A stretch of 64,000 bases of DNA from Coprinellus micaceus (Eukaryota > Basidiomycota > Agaricomycetes > Agaricales > Psathyrellaceae). Positions 47,673 to 59,255 of the stretch are shown here, in pieces; positions within the stretch are counted from its first letter, which is position 1; each line of letters begins with the position of its first letter. The notes under the pieces are model-generated. The model searched no databases. It was given only the letters and a program-made list of their open reading frames with translations, and was not told the DNA's origin. The DNA is taken from positions 2,480,001 through 2,544,000 of the forward strand of contig OX596337.1 in the NCBI GenBank assembly GCA_951394405.1. The letters run 5' to 3'. A program made the translations under genes and the position numbers.

Positions 47673-48225
47673 GCCCCTGCTATCGTTCAGGCAGGTCGAC
47701 ATTTGTGCGTACGACCGACTAACGACGTAGATGAGTCGACGACATCGATACGAACTAAATTATCCATGGTATTTACTAGACGAATTGTATGTACGCCCGG
47801 GTCCCTTAAGCTTGTTGTATACTGTTTCAAGAATCGTTGCATGTACTATGACTCCGGCGGGACCACTGAAGCCTGAAGCGCCGAAGAAGCTGGTCTTTCT
47901 AAAGAGGGACGGGTATGATCATGATGTTTGTCTCTTCCAGTAAATAGCGACCACAAACTCGATGAGATTTAACACTTTCGAGCTCACCCGGCTGCCTCAG
48001 GAGTCGCACGCGGTCATACCCGGTTAGCGAGCATCCCCGCTTCGACCCCACACTGCTTGAGGTCATAGCTCCGGCCGATGTTGATGGCGAGCTTTCAGTT
48101 CTTGAAGCCAACTTGAAGCTGCGCCTGTCAATCTTCCCTTGACCAACCACCCACCTACAAAGGTGCCCCATATCCAACGCGTCCACCCCCCTTCCTCAAG
48201 AACCGTAGCCCCTTCTTGAATACCA
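47673..48225. other. Intergenic, phosphatase to MCC beta
   Basis: 553 bp. A short plus-strand open frame (47731-47943) has no family resemblance. Nothing else recognised. Confidence 0.5.
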
Positions 48226-50550
48226 ATGCGTCGGTTACCTCCCAGCATCCGCAACGCTGCCTTCCTCAGAGCCGCCCGAGCCCTTCCCCAGCTCCGTCGC
48301 TACCATCCGTCCACCATTCCCTCGCTGGTCCAAACAGGTACCCCAGAGTTCACTGCTAACGCAGCAGCAATGGGTGAGCTTGTTGCGGACGTGGAGAGCA
48401 AGCTCCGGGAGGCGCGTCTGGGAGGAGGAGTTAAGGCGCAGGAGCGGCATAAGAGTAGAGGGAAACTCTTGCCTCGTGAACGGTACGCCACCCCCAGTCC
48501 TTTAATAAGATGGAGGCTTTGACGAATAGCCTATGTCTGTAGTCTAGAACGGTTGTTGGACCCCGGTTCTCCATTCCTGGAATTGTCACCACTGGCCGCG
48601 CATGAGGTATACCCTGGCCAATCAGTCCCAGGTGCTGGCATTATCACTGGCATTGGACGTATCTCGGGCAGAGAGTGTGTCATCGTAGTGAATGACGCGA
48701 CGGTGAAAGGCGGCTCATACTACCCCCTGACGGTCAAAAAGCATCTGAGAGCGCAGGAGATTGCAAGGGAGAATAGCCTTCCTTGCGTCTATATTGGTAT
48801 GTAACATTGTATCCAAGCAGCCAACCCGCTGACTCGAACCAATTCAGTCGAGTCCGGAGGAGCAGCTCTTCCCCACCAAGCCAATGTTTTCCCAGATAAG
48901 GAACACTTCGGGCGCATCTTCTACAACATGGTGTGTCAATGCGATCCATGCCATACCACACATCTAACGTGTAGCCCAGGCCCAAATGTCGGCGAACCGG
49001 ATACCCCAAATTGCTGTAGTACACGGTATCTCTGTGGCCGGTCTGTTCCTAATTGCATGTGCCAATAAACGCGCTCATTATCCCTCTTCAAGGCGGTGCC
49101 TATGTCCCTGCGATGGCAGACGAGAACGTCATAGTGCAGAACCAAGGCCGCATCTTCCTTGCTGGACCTCCCCTTGTGAAGGCCGCTACTGGCGAGGTGG
49201 TCGACGAAGAGACCCTGGGTGGTGGTCTCATGCATTCCAGCGAGAGTGGCGTCACAGATCACCTGGCGCGAGATGATGAGCATGCCATCGCGATTGCCCG
49301 AGAAATTGTTGGGGACCTCGGAAAGGCAGGGAAGAAGGCAACACCAGTGAGCACTCATGATCTGGTTTTACGGCAACATATCTCATGAAGTTTAGCCAGC
49401 AGTAAAGGCGGAAGACCCCCTATACCCTGCCTCCGACCTTCACGGTATCGTCGGAACGGACTTGCGGCAGCTGTTCGATATGCGCGATGTCATTGCTCGC
49501 CTTGTAGACGGCAGTCGCTTTAGGGAGTTCAAGAAGGAGTATGGCACTACCATGGTCACGGTCAGTGTGGAGCACTCCTCAGCTTTCGCTTGAGGTTAAT
49601 CGTATATTCAGGGATTTGCGCACATCCTTGGGTACGAAGTGGGGATCGTCGCCAACAACGGGATCTTGTTCTCGCCCTCGGCTTTGAAAGCATCACATTT
49701 CATCGAGCTATGTTCACAGAGGCAGATTCCCCTCCTCTTCCTTGTCAATGTGACTGGTAAGGGGTCTACTCAATTGTGAGTGAAGCCTTCTGAAGCGCCA
49801 CAGGCTACATGGTTGGATCGAAAGCAGAGAAGGGAGGAATTGCCAAGGACGGTCCGTTGATGTCTCCTTTTTTGTGAAGGATATGCTCTGAATGTCGCGT
49901 CAGGCGCAAAAATGGTCCGCGCTGTGGCGTGTGCCGATGTTCCTAAACTGACTGTCATTGTTGGAGGAAGCTTTGGTGCCGGAAATTATGGTTGGTCTTT
50001 CCACGTCTTCTCTTATGAATCTCCGCAGCTGATATACCGTTTCGAGGTATGGCTGGGCGGGCTGTAAGTCATGCTTAGAAGTCAATGTACGAACCTTACT
50101 CACGATTGTCGGACGCCCCCCGCAGTACTCGCCCAGATTTCTATGGATGTGGCCCGTAAGTTCACAGCTCCTATCCCTTGAGCTACCAAAACTCAATCTA
50201 CACACCCCAGAATGCAAAGGTGTCCGTCATGGGTTCGGGCCAACTGTCAGACGTCATGAAGACAGTTTCTAAGTAAGTGCTCATTGGAATGCACCGCCAT
50301 CACGGAACGTAGGTTAATTTTACTTAGGGACCCATCCCAACACGATTCGTTGAGGAAGGAAATTGAGGACCAATCAACTGCGTTGTACTCCACCGCTCGC
50401 CTTTGGGACGACGGGATTATCAAGCCGACAGACACAAGAGACGTGGTCGGTCTTGCCCTGGGCTTAGTTTCTCAGGAGAAGAACACCCACCAAGCTTCAT
50501 CTTCCGCTTGGGGCGGTAATAACGCTGGCTTTGGTGTATTCCGGATGTAA
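48226..50550 (+). CDS. MCCB: Methylcrotonyl-CoA carboxylase beta subunit, mitochondrial
   Basis: The carboxyltransferase half of 3-methylcrotonyl-CoA carboxylase, which takes CO2 from biotin on the alpha subunit in leucine breakdown. Exons: 48226-48482, 48543-48796, 48848-48930, 48980-49040, 49093-49346, 49396-49560, 49612-49756, 49804-49851, 49904-49990, 50047-50063, 50126-50155, 50211-50272, 50328-50550 (561 aa, the usual length). The N-terminus [20 protein letters not shown] is an import presequence. Carboxyltransferase blocks include [71 protein letters not shown] and [20 protein letters not shown], with [13 protein letters not shown] at the end. Exon 10 is only 17 nt. The CCA CCA GCA reading at the 49346/49396 junction depends on the TTTAG acceptor. 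Confidence 0.95.
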
Positions 50551-50828
50551 ACATGTGTGCGCACGAGATGTAGGCATGGGACGACAAAAAGATTCACCCT
50601 TTGAACGATCTACTATTTTTGCGCTTGCACTAAGCTCCGCCGATTTCCAACTCCAACTGGCAACCCCAAAGGGATAATTACCACTGCGAGCGCTTATTCA
50701 ATGTTTTGTTTTGTTTAGCAGGAGCTTCGGATGCTCCCGCCGGTTTCCTTAATGGTAACCGCTCAGGTTTGTCCAGCTTCGTCACCCCCCCTCATGCCGC
50801 CAACACGCCTAGGTGCGAAAGACCTGTA

Positions 50829-53800
50829 ATGGATGCAGAAATCGAAAAATTGGATAACTCGACGCAAAGTCGCATAAGATCAACTCAAATACTCACATCG
50901 CTGCCCCAGATTGTCTCTGAATTGCTCCAGAATGCATTGGACGCTGGTGCTACATCAGTCGAAATCGGCTTCGATGCTCAAGAGTGGCTCTGCTGGGTCA
51001 AGGACAACGGGCATGGGATCAGCAAGAAAGGCCTAGACTCTATTGGACGAGAGGGACATGCGGGACGGTATTCGACTTCGAAGCCATATCCCCAGAACGT
51101 CATGAATGCAGAATCCACGTTCGGCTTTCGTGGGGAAGGTCAGTTTCGAAATTTATATGTCTGGATTGGAAGAGGGACTCACTGTCCCTTTTGAAGCGCT
51201 GGTCTCTGCAGCAGATCTCGCTTGCCTCGAAATATCATCTCGTATACCCCAGTCCAAAGAGACCTGGGCTATCATCGTCAAGGTGAGGATTGCCTCATGG
51301 TGCCGTTGCGGGAACACCGTGCTGAATACGCACTTCAGGGAGCCAAACGCCTATACTTTGGCCCCGCTGTTCGGTGGAGAAGGGAAACCCCGGGCACTGT
51401 CGTTTGTGTGCGGGATGCCTTCTACAATGTGCGGTCCCCACTGGATGTTGGCTGCAACAGCGTCAATAACCCATCTTCGTGTAGCTTCCCATACGCCGCA
51501 ACTCCCACCCTCCCCCGTCAAAGACCTGGGATCTCGTCTGTCAAGAAGCAGAACGCTATGCTCTTGTTTTCCCCGAGGTCAGCTTCTCCATTGAAGACTT
51601 ACATCAATCGAAGCAAGTTGCCCCTGGTGAGGAGAAGCTGTTCCGGATTCCAAAGGTACCCCCTCGCCGCCTTCCCGAGACATATGCGTCTTCTGACAAC
51701 TTGCCTCGAGACCTGTTCTACGTTAACAGCTTTCAGAAGGCTGTATGGTCGCGCATTGGCAGAGGTATGTTGTATGCATACCGACGAGCTGTTCACCGAC
51801 ACGCGCAACCACAGAACGTCGAGGAAATCTCTGCCTCGAGTGAATCCTTGAGAATCGATGGATTCATTAGCTTGGCCTCATCCAACTCCAGAGTAAGTTT
51901 CTAAGACTTCGAGAGTGGCGATATTTTCAATGGAATCGTTCCGTTTGCATATCAGAGTTATCAATATATCTGTGAGTGTTACGTCGCCTGCGAACTACAT
52001 GCTTCTAAGGACCTTCTTCAAGTCATCAACCGCCATCCCATGGAGCGGAATGAGTTACATAGAGCCGTTGATTCTTGGTTTTCTCAAAGTACCTTTGGAA
52101 GGATGGTGCGTAGCGGTCTATACCTGCCTCGTCCGTTTCCGAGCTATGTATTTCCTAGGCACTGAACGAAGAGGGTGAACAAGACCTTCCGGGCTCAGGT
52201 GGGCGTGATTTTTTAGGGAGCGTCCCTATTTAACTGAGGTTCGAGGCATCCGACGGTCCCCGCGCAAGGCGGAAAAACGCCCTGTCTACTGCCTGAACAT
52301 ACGGATCCCTCCAAGCGATATCGACAATTGCTTGGAGCCAAGCAAGAGCTCCATCCATCTCAAGGTTCGATCGTGGTCCGAGGTCCGAGGTCCAAGAACT
52401 GACGGACACTGGGCAGGACCGAAGTTCTGTTTTCAGCTTCCTATCTTCGACTATCCACGGATTTCTGGAGAAATATGCTTTCCTGTCTCGTACCAGGCCA
52501 GCCCATACGCCCCCCGCGAAGGCCGGCGTTCCCAGAAAAAGAAGACGGGCAGATTCACTTGACAATTCTGGCTTCATGGAAGCAGACGTATTCGGACAGC
52601 CTTCTTCTTCGAACCATTCGACCTATATACATACACGAGAAAGCACTCCCTCCGAGCTGGTCATTTCTGTTGTGAGTCCGTGGTTTCCACATCAGCCACG
52701 GCGATCGGGGTTCAATTTCTCATGTCACCCTCCGATAGGATGGCGAAATCGATCCCTTCGCTTGGACGGATCCAAAGACAGGGGAGGCCTTCATTATTGA
52801 CCCTCGAACAGGAAATTCTTTGGACCAGAGGACCCATGCGAGGACCCAGAACGCGGAAAATACTCAGAACTCTTCTGCATATGGGACCACAGATAGGAGG
52901 ACGATGAAGCGAAGGGGTGCCGGTACAGCGACTGGACCAGCTGATATACCAAACTGGCTTTCTCGCGCGTTAAACGTAACTGAGCCTGCCTCCTGCGCGA
53001 CGTTTCCTGCGGACTTACAGTTGCTGGACAGATGAATGAAGCATACCCAAGGATCGAGAAACGACTTAATGTTCCATCGGCAGGACTAGTACCAGTTCTC
53101 CAACCCAAGCCCAGACTCGTATCACTGGAGGGCACCCACCCGTGCGAAGCCGGCTTCAACTCGCGTAGCGAGTCAATTTCTCGGCAACAACTACTCCATG
53201 CACGCGTCATCGGCCAGGTCGACAAGAAATTCGTTGGTTGTTTATTAAACCCTCAAAGCGTTACTCCGTCCCTCATTCCCGAAAGCGCTAATAATCGGCC
53301 AACAAGTGCGGAAACACTCATATTAGTGGATCAACATGCCGCGGACGAGAGGATTCGCGTAGAGTGCTTTCTTGGGCCTCTGTGCCTCGGCTTCCTCTAC
53401 TCTCGTTCCGGGGGTACGGATCCGGAAGAAGCAACACCTATCACTCGGTTAACTCCTCCTTACCCTATTCTTCTGGGGAGGCACGAAGCATCCCTTCTGA
53501 ATGGGAATGCTGGCATCCGAGACTTACTCCGGTGTTGGGGTATATCCTTACAGGACAATCCTGCGAAAGGAAGCGACAGGGATTCAAGCATCGGCAGTAA
53601 TGGCGATTTTGAGCAAATTCTTGTAACATCTATCCCTGAGGTTCTCAACGATAAGGTCAGCTCAATTTATTCTTTTCGTCCCCATTTTCACCCAAACTCG
53701 GGGCTTCCTCAGCTTCGCCAAAACAATGAACTGCAAGCACTGCTCAAAGGAGCTCTCGGGGAAATACAGTCTGGAACGCTTTCGATCGATATCCTGTCCA

Positions 53801-54208
53801 TTCCCTCTCGTCAAGGACTTGTAGGCAAGCACGATTGGCTTCCAGCACTTCGGTGGTGTCCGAGAAGCTTGGTCGAGCTGATCAATTCAAAGGCTTGTCG
53901 GGGTAAGTATAGTCGGTCCTGCATTTCCTCCAGACGCTAATCAAGTTCGGCAATAAAGGTGCTATTATGTTCAACGACGAATTGTCGAGAGAACAATGCG
54001 AACGGCTAATTTCTCAATTGGCTCAAACGGCTTTCCCATTCCAGTGCGCTCACGGACGGTTTGTGTCAACATGTCCTTATTTGTCGACCTGCGCCACAGT
54101 TAACACCTTCCCCATAGACCTTCTCTTGTACCTCTAACCGATGTCAATGCCGTGCCAAGTGCTTCTGTTCCACGTCGGTTGTGTGAATGGACAAGGCTGG
54201 AACAATGA
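50829..54208 (+). CDS. MLH3: DNA mismatch-repair / crossover endonuclease MLH3
   Basis: MutL homologue that pairs with MLH1; the endonuclease resolves meiotic joint molecules and aids mismatch repair. Sixteen exons: 50829-51138, 51197-51282, 51339-51428, 51485-51655, 51711-51764, 51815-51892, 51956-51971, 52023-52105, 52159-52198, 52246-52364, 52417-52671, 52739-52975, 53032-53655, 53713-53902, 53959-54058, 54118-54208 (847 aa). The GHKL ATPase motifs are ELLQNALDAGA, DNGHGI and TFGFRGEAL; the second MutL block includes RDAFYNLPIRR and YQYIFINRHP. A linker with PRKRRR (nuclear signal) follows. The C-terminal metal-binding nuclease motif DQHAADERIRVE lies at about residues 613-624, with ACRGAIMFND and FQCAHGRPSLVPL at the end. 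The segment 53656-53712 is open in frame and may be retained in some transcripts. An ATG-free in-frame stretch precedes 50829. Confidence 0.93.
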
Positions 54209-54728
54209 AAGGTCGGCGTAAGGCATTCATTTGAGCGTTCTCACAGGCGCCTTCGGCGTTAGTGCGCAGCGCCCCGGACTTGTGCGCCTCTCCTCGGGTG
54301 CTGTACGTTCTACCCACTACGGGTTAACATGTTTTTTTTTCACCCTTCGCCCAAGGGTGTTCAGCATTCGAAAGCTGTGGAATTCCGCAGTGTTGAACCT
54401 TACCTTCTTTGTCACCGTGCCGTTATGGAAGGGGAGTCGGAAAAAAGAAGCCGTATCGAGGATATTCTGAGGGTATTGGGAACAGTAGATTGGAGAATAA
54501 TCGAGGGCATACATTATAAAACCGCTTCTACAGGGAAGGGGGGCGGGATATGGAAGCCGAGTCCAAACATAGGGGATACGAGCATTCAAAGCCAGATCAA
54601 ACCAAGAAAGGCAAGACAGATGTGTGAAGAGTGAAAGTCGGTCAAAGAATGGGTCCTTTATTCTTTATTCTTTATTCTTTATATTGCGGCACAAGGTCCC
54701 ATGTCCCATCGGTATCGCGTACATGAGG
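54209..54728. other. Convergent intergenic region, MLH3 and FAN1
   Basis: 520 bp between the two stop codons, with a short heptamer repeat near the FAN1 side. Open frames here (plus 54329-54634) lack family resemblance. Confidence 0.5.
54657..54681. repeat. Heptamer tandem repeat, TTTATTC
   Basis: About 3.6 perfect copies of TTTATTC, in the convergent region downstream of both MLH3 and FAN1. Confidence 0.8.
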
Positions 54729-57700
54729 TTAGCAACCTCCATTCTTGGACGGTGTCACTCTATGGTTGTCTAGCCATGATAATGGACATGGGTCCGCCTT
54801 CCGCCGTCGTTTGGCGTCGTGTTGATCGTTGGCTTGGGGGAGCTCGTCATCCGAGTTGCAGTCCAGTTTCTCGTAATCAATTTCGTCCTCCATCCCCGAG
54901 TCCGACTTGCCTTTCCCAGAGGGTTGCTTCCTCTTCCTTGAGACGGAAGACGCGGCGGTTTTGCCCTTGCCCTTCCGAGTGGACGTCGGCGCCTTGACGT
55001 CATTTACGTCCTCGATCTTGCATATTTCGACCTGTATGCCAGCCCCTAAGAGAGAGTCGAACCAAAGCTGAAGAGGGATGATCACGTATTGAGTCGATTT
55101 GTGGTGGGAAGGGGATACGGCGGAGTGGGAAACAGACCTTTTGGCTTTCGGACGGCTTGTCGCCAGGGCCCTTGACCTCTACAAACTTGCAGATCTGCTT
55201 CTGGTAGTTCCACACAATGAGATCCGGACCCCCACTGCTACGTCCCACGTAGTCCTCGCAAAAGAGCCGGGATATCTTCTCGAGAGAATGGCCACCTAAG
55301 CACTGCGTACAGTTGGCCCATTTAGTATTGGAACCACGATGGCCCCAGCGTAAGCTAGAATGTGGTTGTACACACCTCAACGATCTCCACAAGGTCCGGC
55401 AATTCGAGCTTCCACGATACGCCGATCGCCCAGGTATCCCTCACCCGATACTTGGTATCATGCCGCACGATGTACTCAGCTGCCATGCCCTCCTTGATCT
55501 CCTCCAACCTTTTGTCGAACATTTCCTTTCTTGCGAGGTAGAAGGAATCATCCACAATATCTAGTGGAGCGGATTGATACCGAGTCTCAAACGCGCCTCT
55601 AACGTTCGCGAAGACGATGTCCCAGTTCATGAGGATCCAGATTGTCGTCAGGACTGAAGTTTCCGCGTGATGTCTATAGTGAAGATATTGAATGAGTTAG
55701 CATTGAATAACTTTGGCTGAGAACACGCTAGGAAGTTCGTACCCTTTAAAGCCTTGGTCCCGGTAGTGCTGGAGGGCCCGATCCTCAACGGTAAGCTCCT
55801 CACTTGGGTCCCGCCCTTCCCAGACAGATTTGCCCTTCCTCCTCCATGAAGGCCGTTTCTGTGAATTCTTTCAGCACACGAAGATCTGACATCAGGGCCG
55901 GGACGAGGGGATGATGTACTCACCTCTGCTTGTTTCTCCGCATTCTCTGGAGGGGCTTCTGGGATCTCGCCTTGGTTCATGAAGGCCATAATGAGAGCTG
56001 GGGCGTTTTCCTTGTCACCGATGACGTTGAAGTTGTCATCAAGCTTGAGACTGGAGGCTCGATGGTGTATTCGTCTAGCTTTCACCACAACGATCTCCGT
56101 TTCACGAAGCTCTCCTTCACACTGAACAATCTCTTCTGGAGGTACCTTCAGCGTTTTCTCCAGTTTTCGTATTCGCTTCACCAAACCCGGGCGAGCAACT
56201 GTAAGGGTTTTCAGGGCTGGACATTCCTATAAACAACGGCCGACTGACCTAAGTGAGTGTCATCATCCTCCAAAGCCTGCTTAATACCCTCCATAGCCTC
56301 TTGTAGGACCTCCATTTTGCTCTTGCCCTCCACCTTCCACAAGTGGGTCATCTGGATGATGGCTCTGCGTTCATAGAGTTTCCATCGTTTGCCACGCAGC
56401 CACTCAGTTTGCTCCAACAGGAGCTTGATGATCCCTAGTTCTCGCTCGTGCTGCTTGAGGGCTTGCAACGATTTCAGGGATCTGCGAAGGAGCCGCGTAT
56501 AAACGTAACCTAGAAGACCATCGTCAGCGTTCTAACAAGGTGAAAGCTCCACTACGCACCACATTCGAACCGTTGTAGGGATGGGGGTCGTCCAGCATGG
56601 CTCTTTAGCTCGACATGGACTTCCCATATGTGCAACAACCAGTCGTCTAGACATTTGGCAACAACCTTGGCCTTCTTCACATTTACAGATTCGAGCGGGG
56701 CCTCAACAACCTCTTCCTCGACGTCTGGAATGAAATCATCATCAGGATCTTCCCTCTTCGGCGTCTCGTGAAATTGCGGTGGGTTCGTGAAACCTAACCT
56801 CGACATTTTCGGGGTTCGGTTCGGCGTCTTCGAAGGCGTCCGAGCAGAGATCGAAGTGGCCACCGCCGGAGTAACAAAGCGATTGGCGGTACTTCGCGAG
56901 CTTCCCGCCACAGGGGCCGACACTGACTCTGTGACCTTGGCGATGGGAACAACTTCAGCCTCCAAGGTCTCGTCAACGAGAGCTTCGAGCTCCAAGGCCT
57001 TCTCATAGTCCAGCAGGTGGTACCTAGAGGTCCAGATCTCCGGGTCCCGATTGAACACGTAGTCGGGGTATGTACGCTTCTTGAAGCGCGTAAGGAGGGC
57101 GGGGACCATGAGCTTTGCCGGGTGTTCGGTGCACCGGAAGTAGATGATGTGCATGCGTCGAACGATCCTGTAAAATTCAAAGTTGACGCGGTAGCATTTA
57201 CCTGAAGGACGTTTAGGTGATGACGAAAGTGTGAGAGGAACGTTGACATACCTAGAATGCCGAGTGCCTGCTTCCGCAGTCGGTCGAGTCCATCGGGAGG
57301 GGGCTTGGGGGCGGCGTGTCCCGGCTTCGCGGAAAAAAAGGCGGAAAGTTGTGTCTGCTGGTATTTGTCTGCCGCCTTCCCCTTCCCCTTGGCCACTTTC
57401 TTGGGTATGAAACCAAGACTGGTCTGTGTCTTTGCATTTCTCATCAGGCTGTCTATGAAGTCGCGTTTCTAAAGTTTGTCAGCACCTTCTGGGCACGGAC
57501 ACGGCGCGGGAAATATTACCTTTGGCTTACTTCCGGCGACAACTTTATTCTGCTTGGCGAGTTGCTTAAGCTGGTCAACAGTCATTCTGTCAAGCAATTG
57601 CTCGAGAGTCATGACTGTGTCGTCTTCACCGAAAAACTCCAAATCGAGAGCATTTGGATCTGACTTGATGATTCTCTGGAAGGGGTCATCCGGCAACGTG

Positions 57701-58366
57701 TTGTCTGGAAGCCTAGACGGACCAGCAACAGAAGCCCGCACTTCCAGACGCCTAATGTCGGGCTTGACTTCCTCGTCCATCGTGAGGTCGATTATGTCGA
57801 GCTTCGTTTCCAGGACGCCCTCCTTCTTGACGGGGGTAGACTGGGGTGAGGCGAGTTCTTTAACGGGACGACAGAGCTCCTCGAAAGCTCTTTTGAGGCC
57901 ATCCTCGCCGACTTCCCTCTTCCATTTCTCGAAGTTGTTGATTGGGTACCAGCGGTTGGACGACAGGAGAAGCATACGAGCCAGGCAGTACCGGGCATTG
58001 TCTAGCAAAGGGTCACAATTCCATCCCCTCCAGGCGAAACTGATTTTGCGCACAGCTGAGATTCTTGAACGCGATAAAGGGCTGCCATTCCCGGTCCAAG
58101 AGAAGATGACGTTCGTCCGTCCATACAGTCTGTATCATCTCTACCGAGCGGCCCATCAGAGAGGACCATCCGGACAGCCTTGAAGTATACTCACCTTCAA
58201 AGACCTTCACGTACGCTGAAGGTCTTCGTTTCTCCGGGTCAAACTCTCTCCCAAGATCTTCATGCTCAAAGTCAACCAACTCTCTCTCAATTGCTTCTGC
58301 ATCTTTGGCCTTGGAGTTGCCGAAGATGGCTCGTTGTATAAACCTTCTCTCTGCAGCATCAGACAT
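54729..58366 (-). CDS. FAN1: Fanconi-associated nuclease 1 (FAN1), VRR-NUC domain
   Basis: Structure-specific 5' flap endo/exonuclease that unhooks DNA interstrand crosslinks and in animals binds MLH1. Exons in coding order: 58366-58195, 58140-58054, 58001-57520, 57468-57252, 57201-56560, 56509-56249, 56198-55924, 55858-55743, 55673-55376, 55302-55138, 55067-54729 (1017 aa). A SAP-like DNA-binding helix pair (MTLEQLLDRMTVDQLKQLAK then KKRDFIDSLM) is near residues 215-255, followed by a QTQLSAFF-type segment. A TPR-like helical region fills the middle. The VRR-NUC catalytic core is at about residues 850-925: SGGPDLIVWN and FVEVKGPGDKPSESQK, then WFDSLLGAGIQVEICKIE. A basic, disordered tail with KAKRRRK-like runs extends about 90 residues past the nuclease. 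Adjacent to MLH3, tail to tail. Confidence 0.94.
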
Positions 58367-58630
58367 GGATACTGTCTATGGATTCAAGGTCGCGAAGGCC
58401 GTTGAGGCTGAGGGTTGAGGCGAAACGAGGGTAACTCGGTTGAACGCTCCCAGGCTACGTTCAATTGTCGCGTCGGAAGTCACATGACCTGAGGCGTGTC
58501 TCCAGCAATTTCAAATGCCGACGCAGGTCGTGTGACGACTCACTGCGATGGTCGGGAAGCATCTCGCCATTATTCGTTCTTGGGCGCTCCCGACGAAGCA
58601 ATTTGAATGACTCGTAATGACCGCCCGAAG

Positions 58631-58740
58631 CCAGCTGAGGGGCTTTTCCTCAGTCCAGGGATCAGGTGACGTCAGATCCGGGCAATGCCGAGAGCGGGGA
58701 AAGACGTCATCGTAAGGACGCGTCGGTATCATAAAAGGGG
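58631..58740 (+). promoter_or_regulatory. Putative promoter of RTC3-like gene: CRE, AGGGG boxes and TATA
   Basis: A perfect palindromic CRE/ATF site TGACGTCA is at 58667-58674 and a partial copy, GACGTCAT, at 58703-58710. AGGGG stress-response-type boxes occur near 58637 and at 58736-58740. A TATA-like ATAAAAGG lies at 58731-58738, about 60 bp before the start codon at 58797. The arrangement suggests ATF/CREB-type stress control; binding is not shown. Confidence 0.5.
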
Positions 58741-58796
58741 CCACTCCTCACCCATCTGCAACTCACCCTTCATCACACCCACTCGAGCCCACCATC

Positions 58797-59255
58797 ATGA
58801 CCCGCCCCGTTACCAAGGTCCTCTATAAGGCCGACTCTCAGGCGACCGAGGAATTCACCGTTATCGTTAATCCCGAGGAGGTACGATCGCTTCGTTGCGA
58901 ATGGTCAATCGGATCCCCATCTCATGTGTTTGATAGTACAAGAAGTGGAAGGGAGGCGATACTACCATCCCATTGACGGAGGTCGTCGACTGTGAGTGGT
59001 TTAGCTACGTTGCCGAAGATCCTCACTTGACCCCCTTTCCCAGCCTTCAAGGTGTTCTCCTCGTCACAAGGCGCCCAAGGCATCCTCGGCCTTGCGTCCA
59101 AGCAACAACTCGACACGACCTTTGGAACGCACAACGACGTCGATGTCGTAACCAAGATCCTCAAGGAGGGTCGTGAGCAGGGCGCTGATGGGATCCGGAA
59201 AGGGGGCCTGCCCACAAACCTCAACGTAACACGCGGCGGCGACGTTCCCCAGTAA
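58797..59255 (+). CDS. RTC3: Rtc3/SBDS N-terminal-domain-like protein (116 aa)
   Basis: Small protein made of a single SBDS N-terminal-like fold, as in yeast Rtc3 (Hgi1), linked to RNA metabolism and stress. Exons: 58797-58880, 58937-58991, 59044-59255. Visible elements: KVLYKADSQATEEFTVIVNP, YKKWKGGDTTIPLTEVVDSF, KVFSSSQGAQGILGLASKQQ and DVVTKILKEGREQ, matching the order of the family, with a flexible Gly-rich tail ending RGGDVPQ. It is far shorter than true SBDS, lacking its two C-terminal domains, so it is Rtc3-like and not the ribosome factor itself. Divergent from FAN1. Confidence 0.88.

Noticed and set aside
47731..47943. Plus-strand 70-codon frame after the phosphatase gene
   Set aside because: Lies in the expected 3' UTR and has no recognisable features.
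54231..54634. Plus-strand frames just after MLH3
   Set aside because: No similarity to the MLH3 C-terminus, which is complete at 54208; probably 3' UTR.
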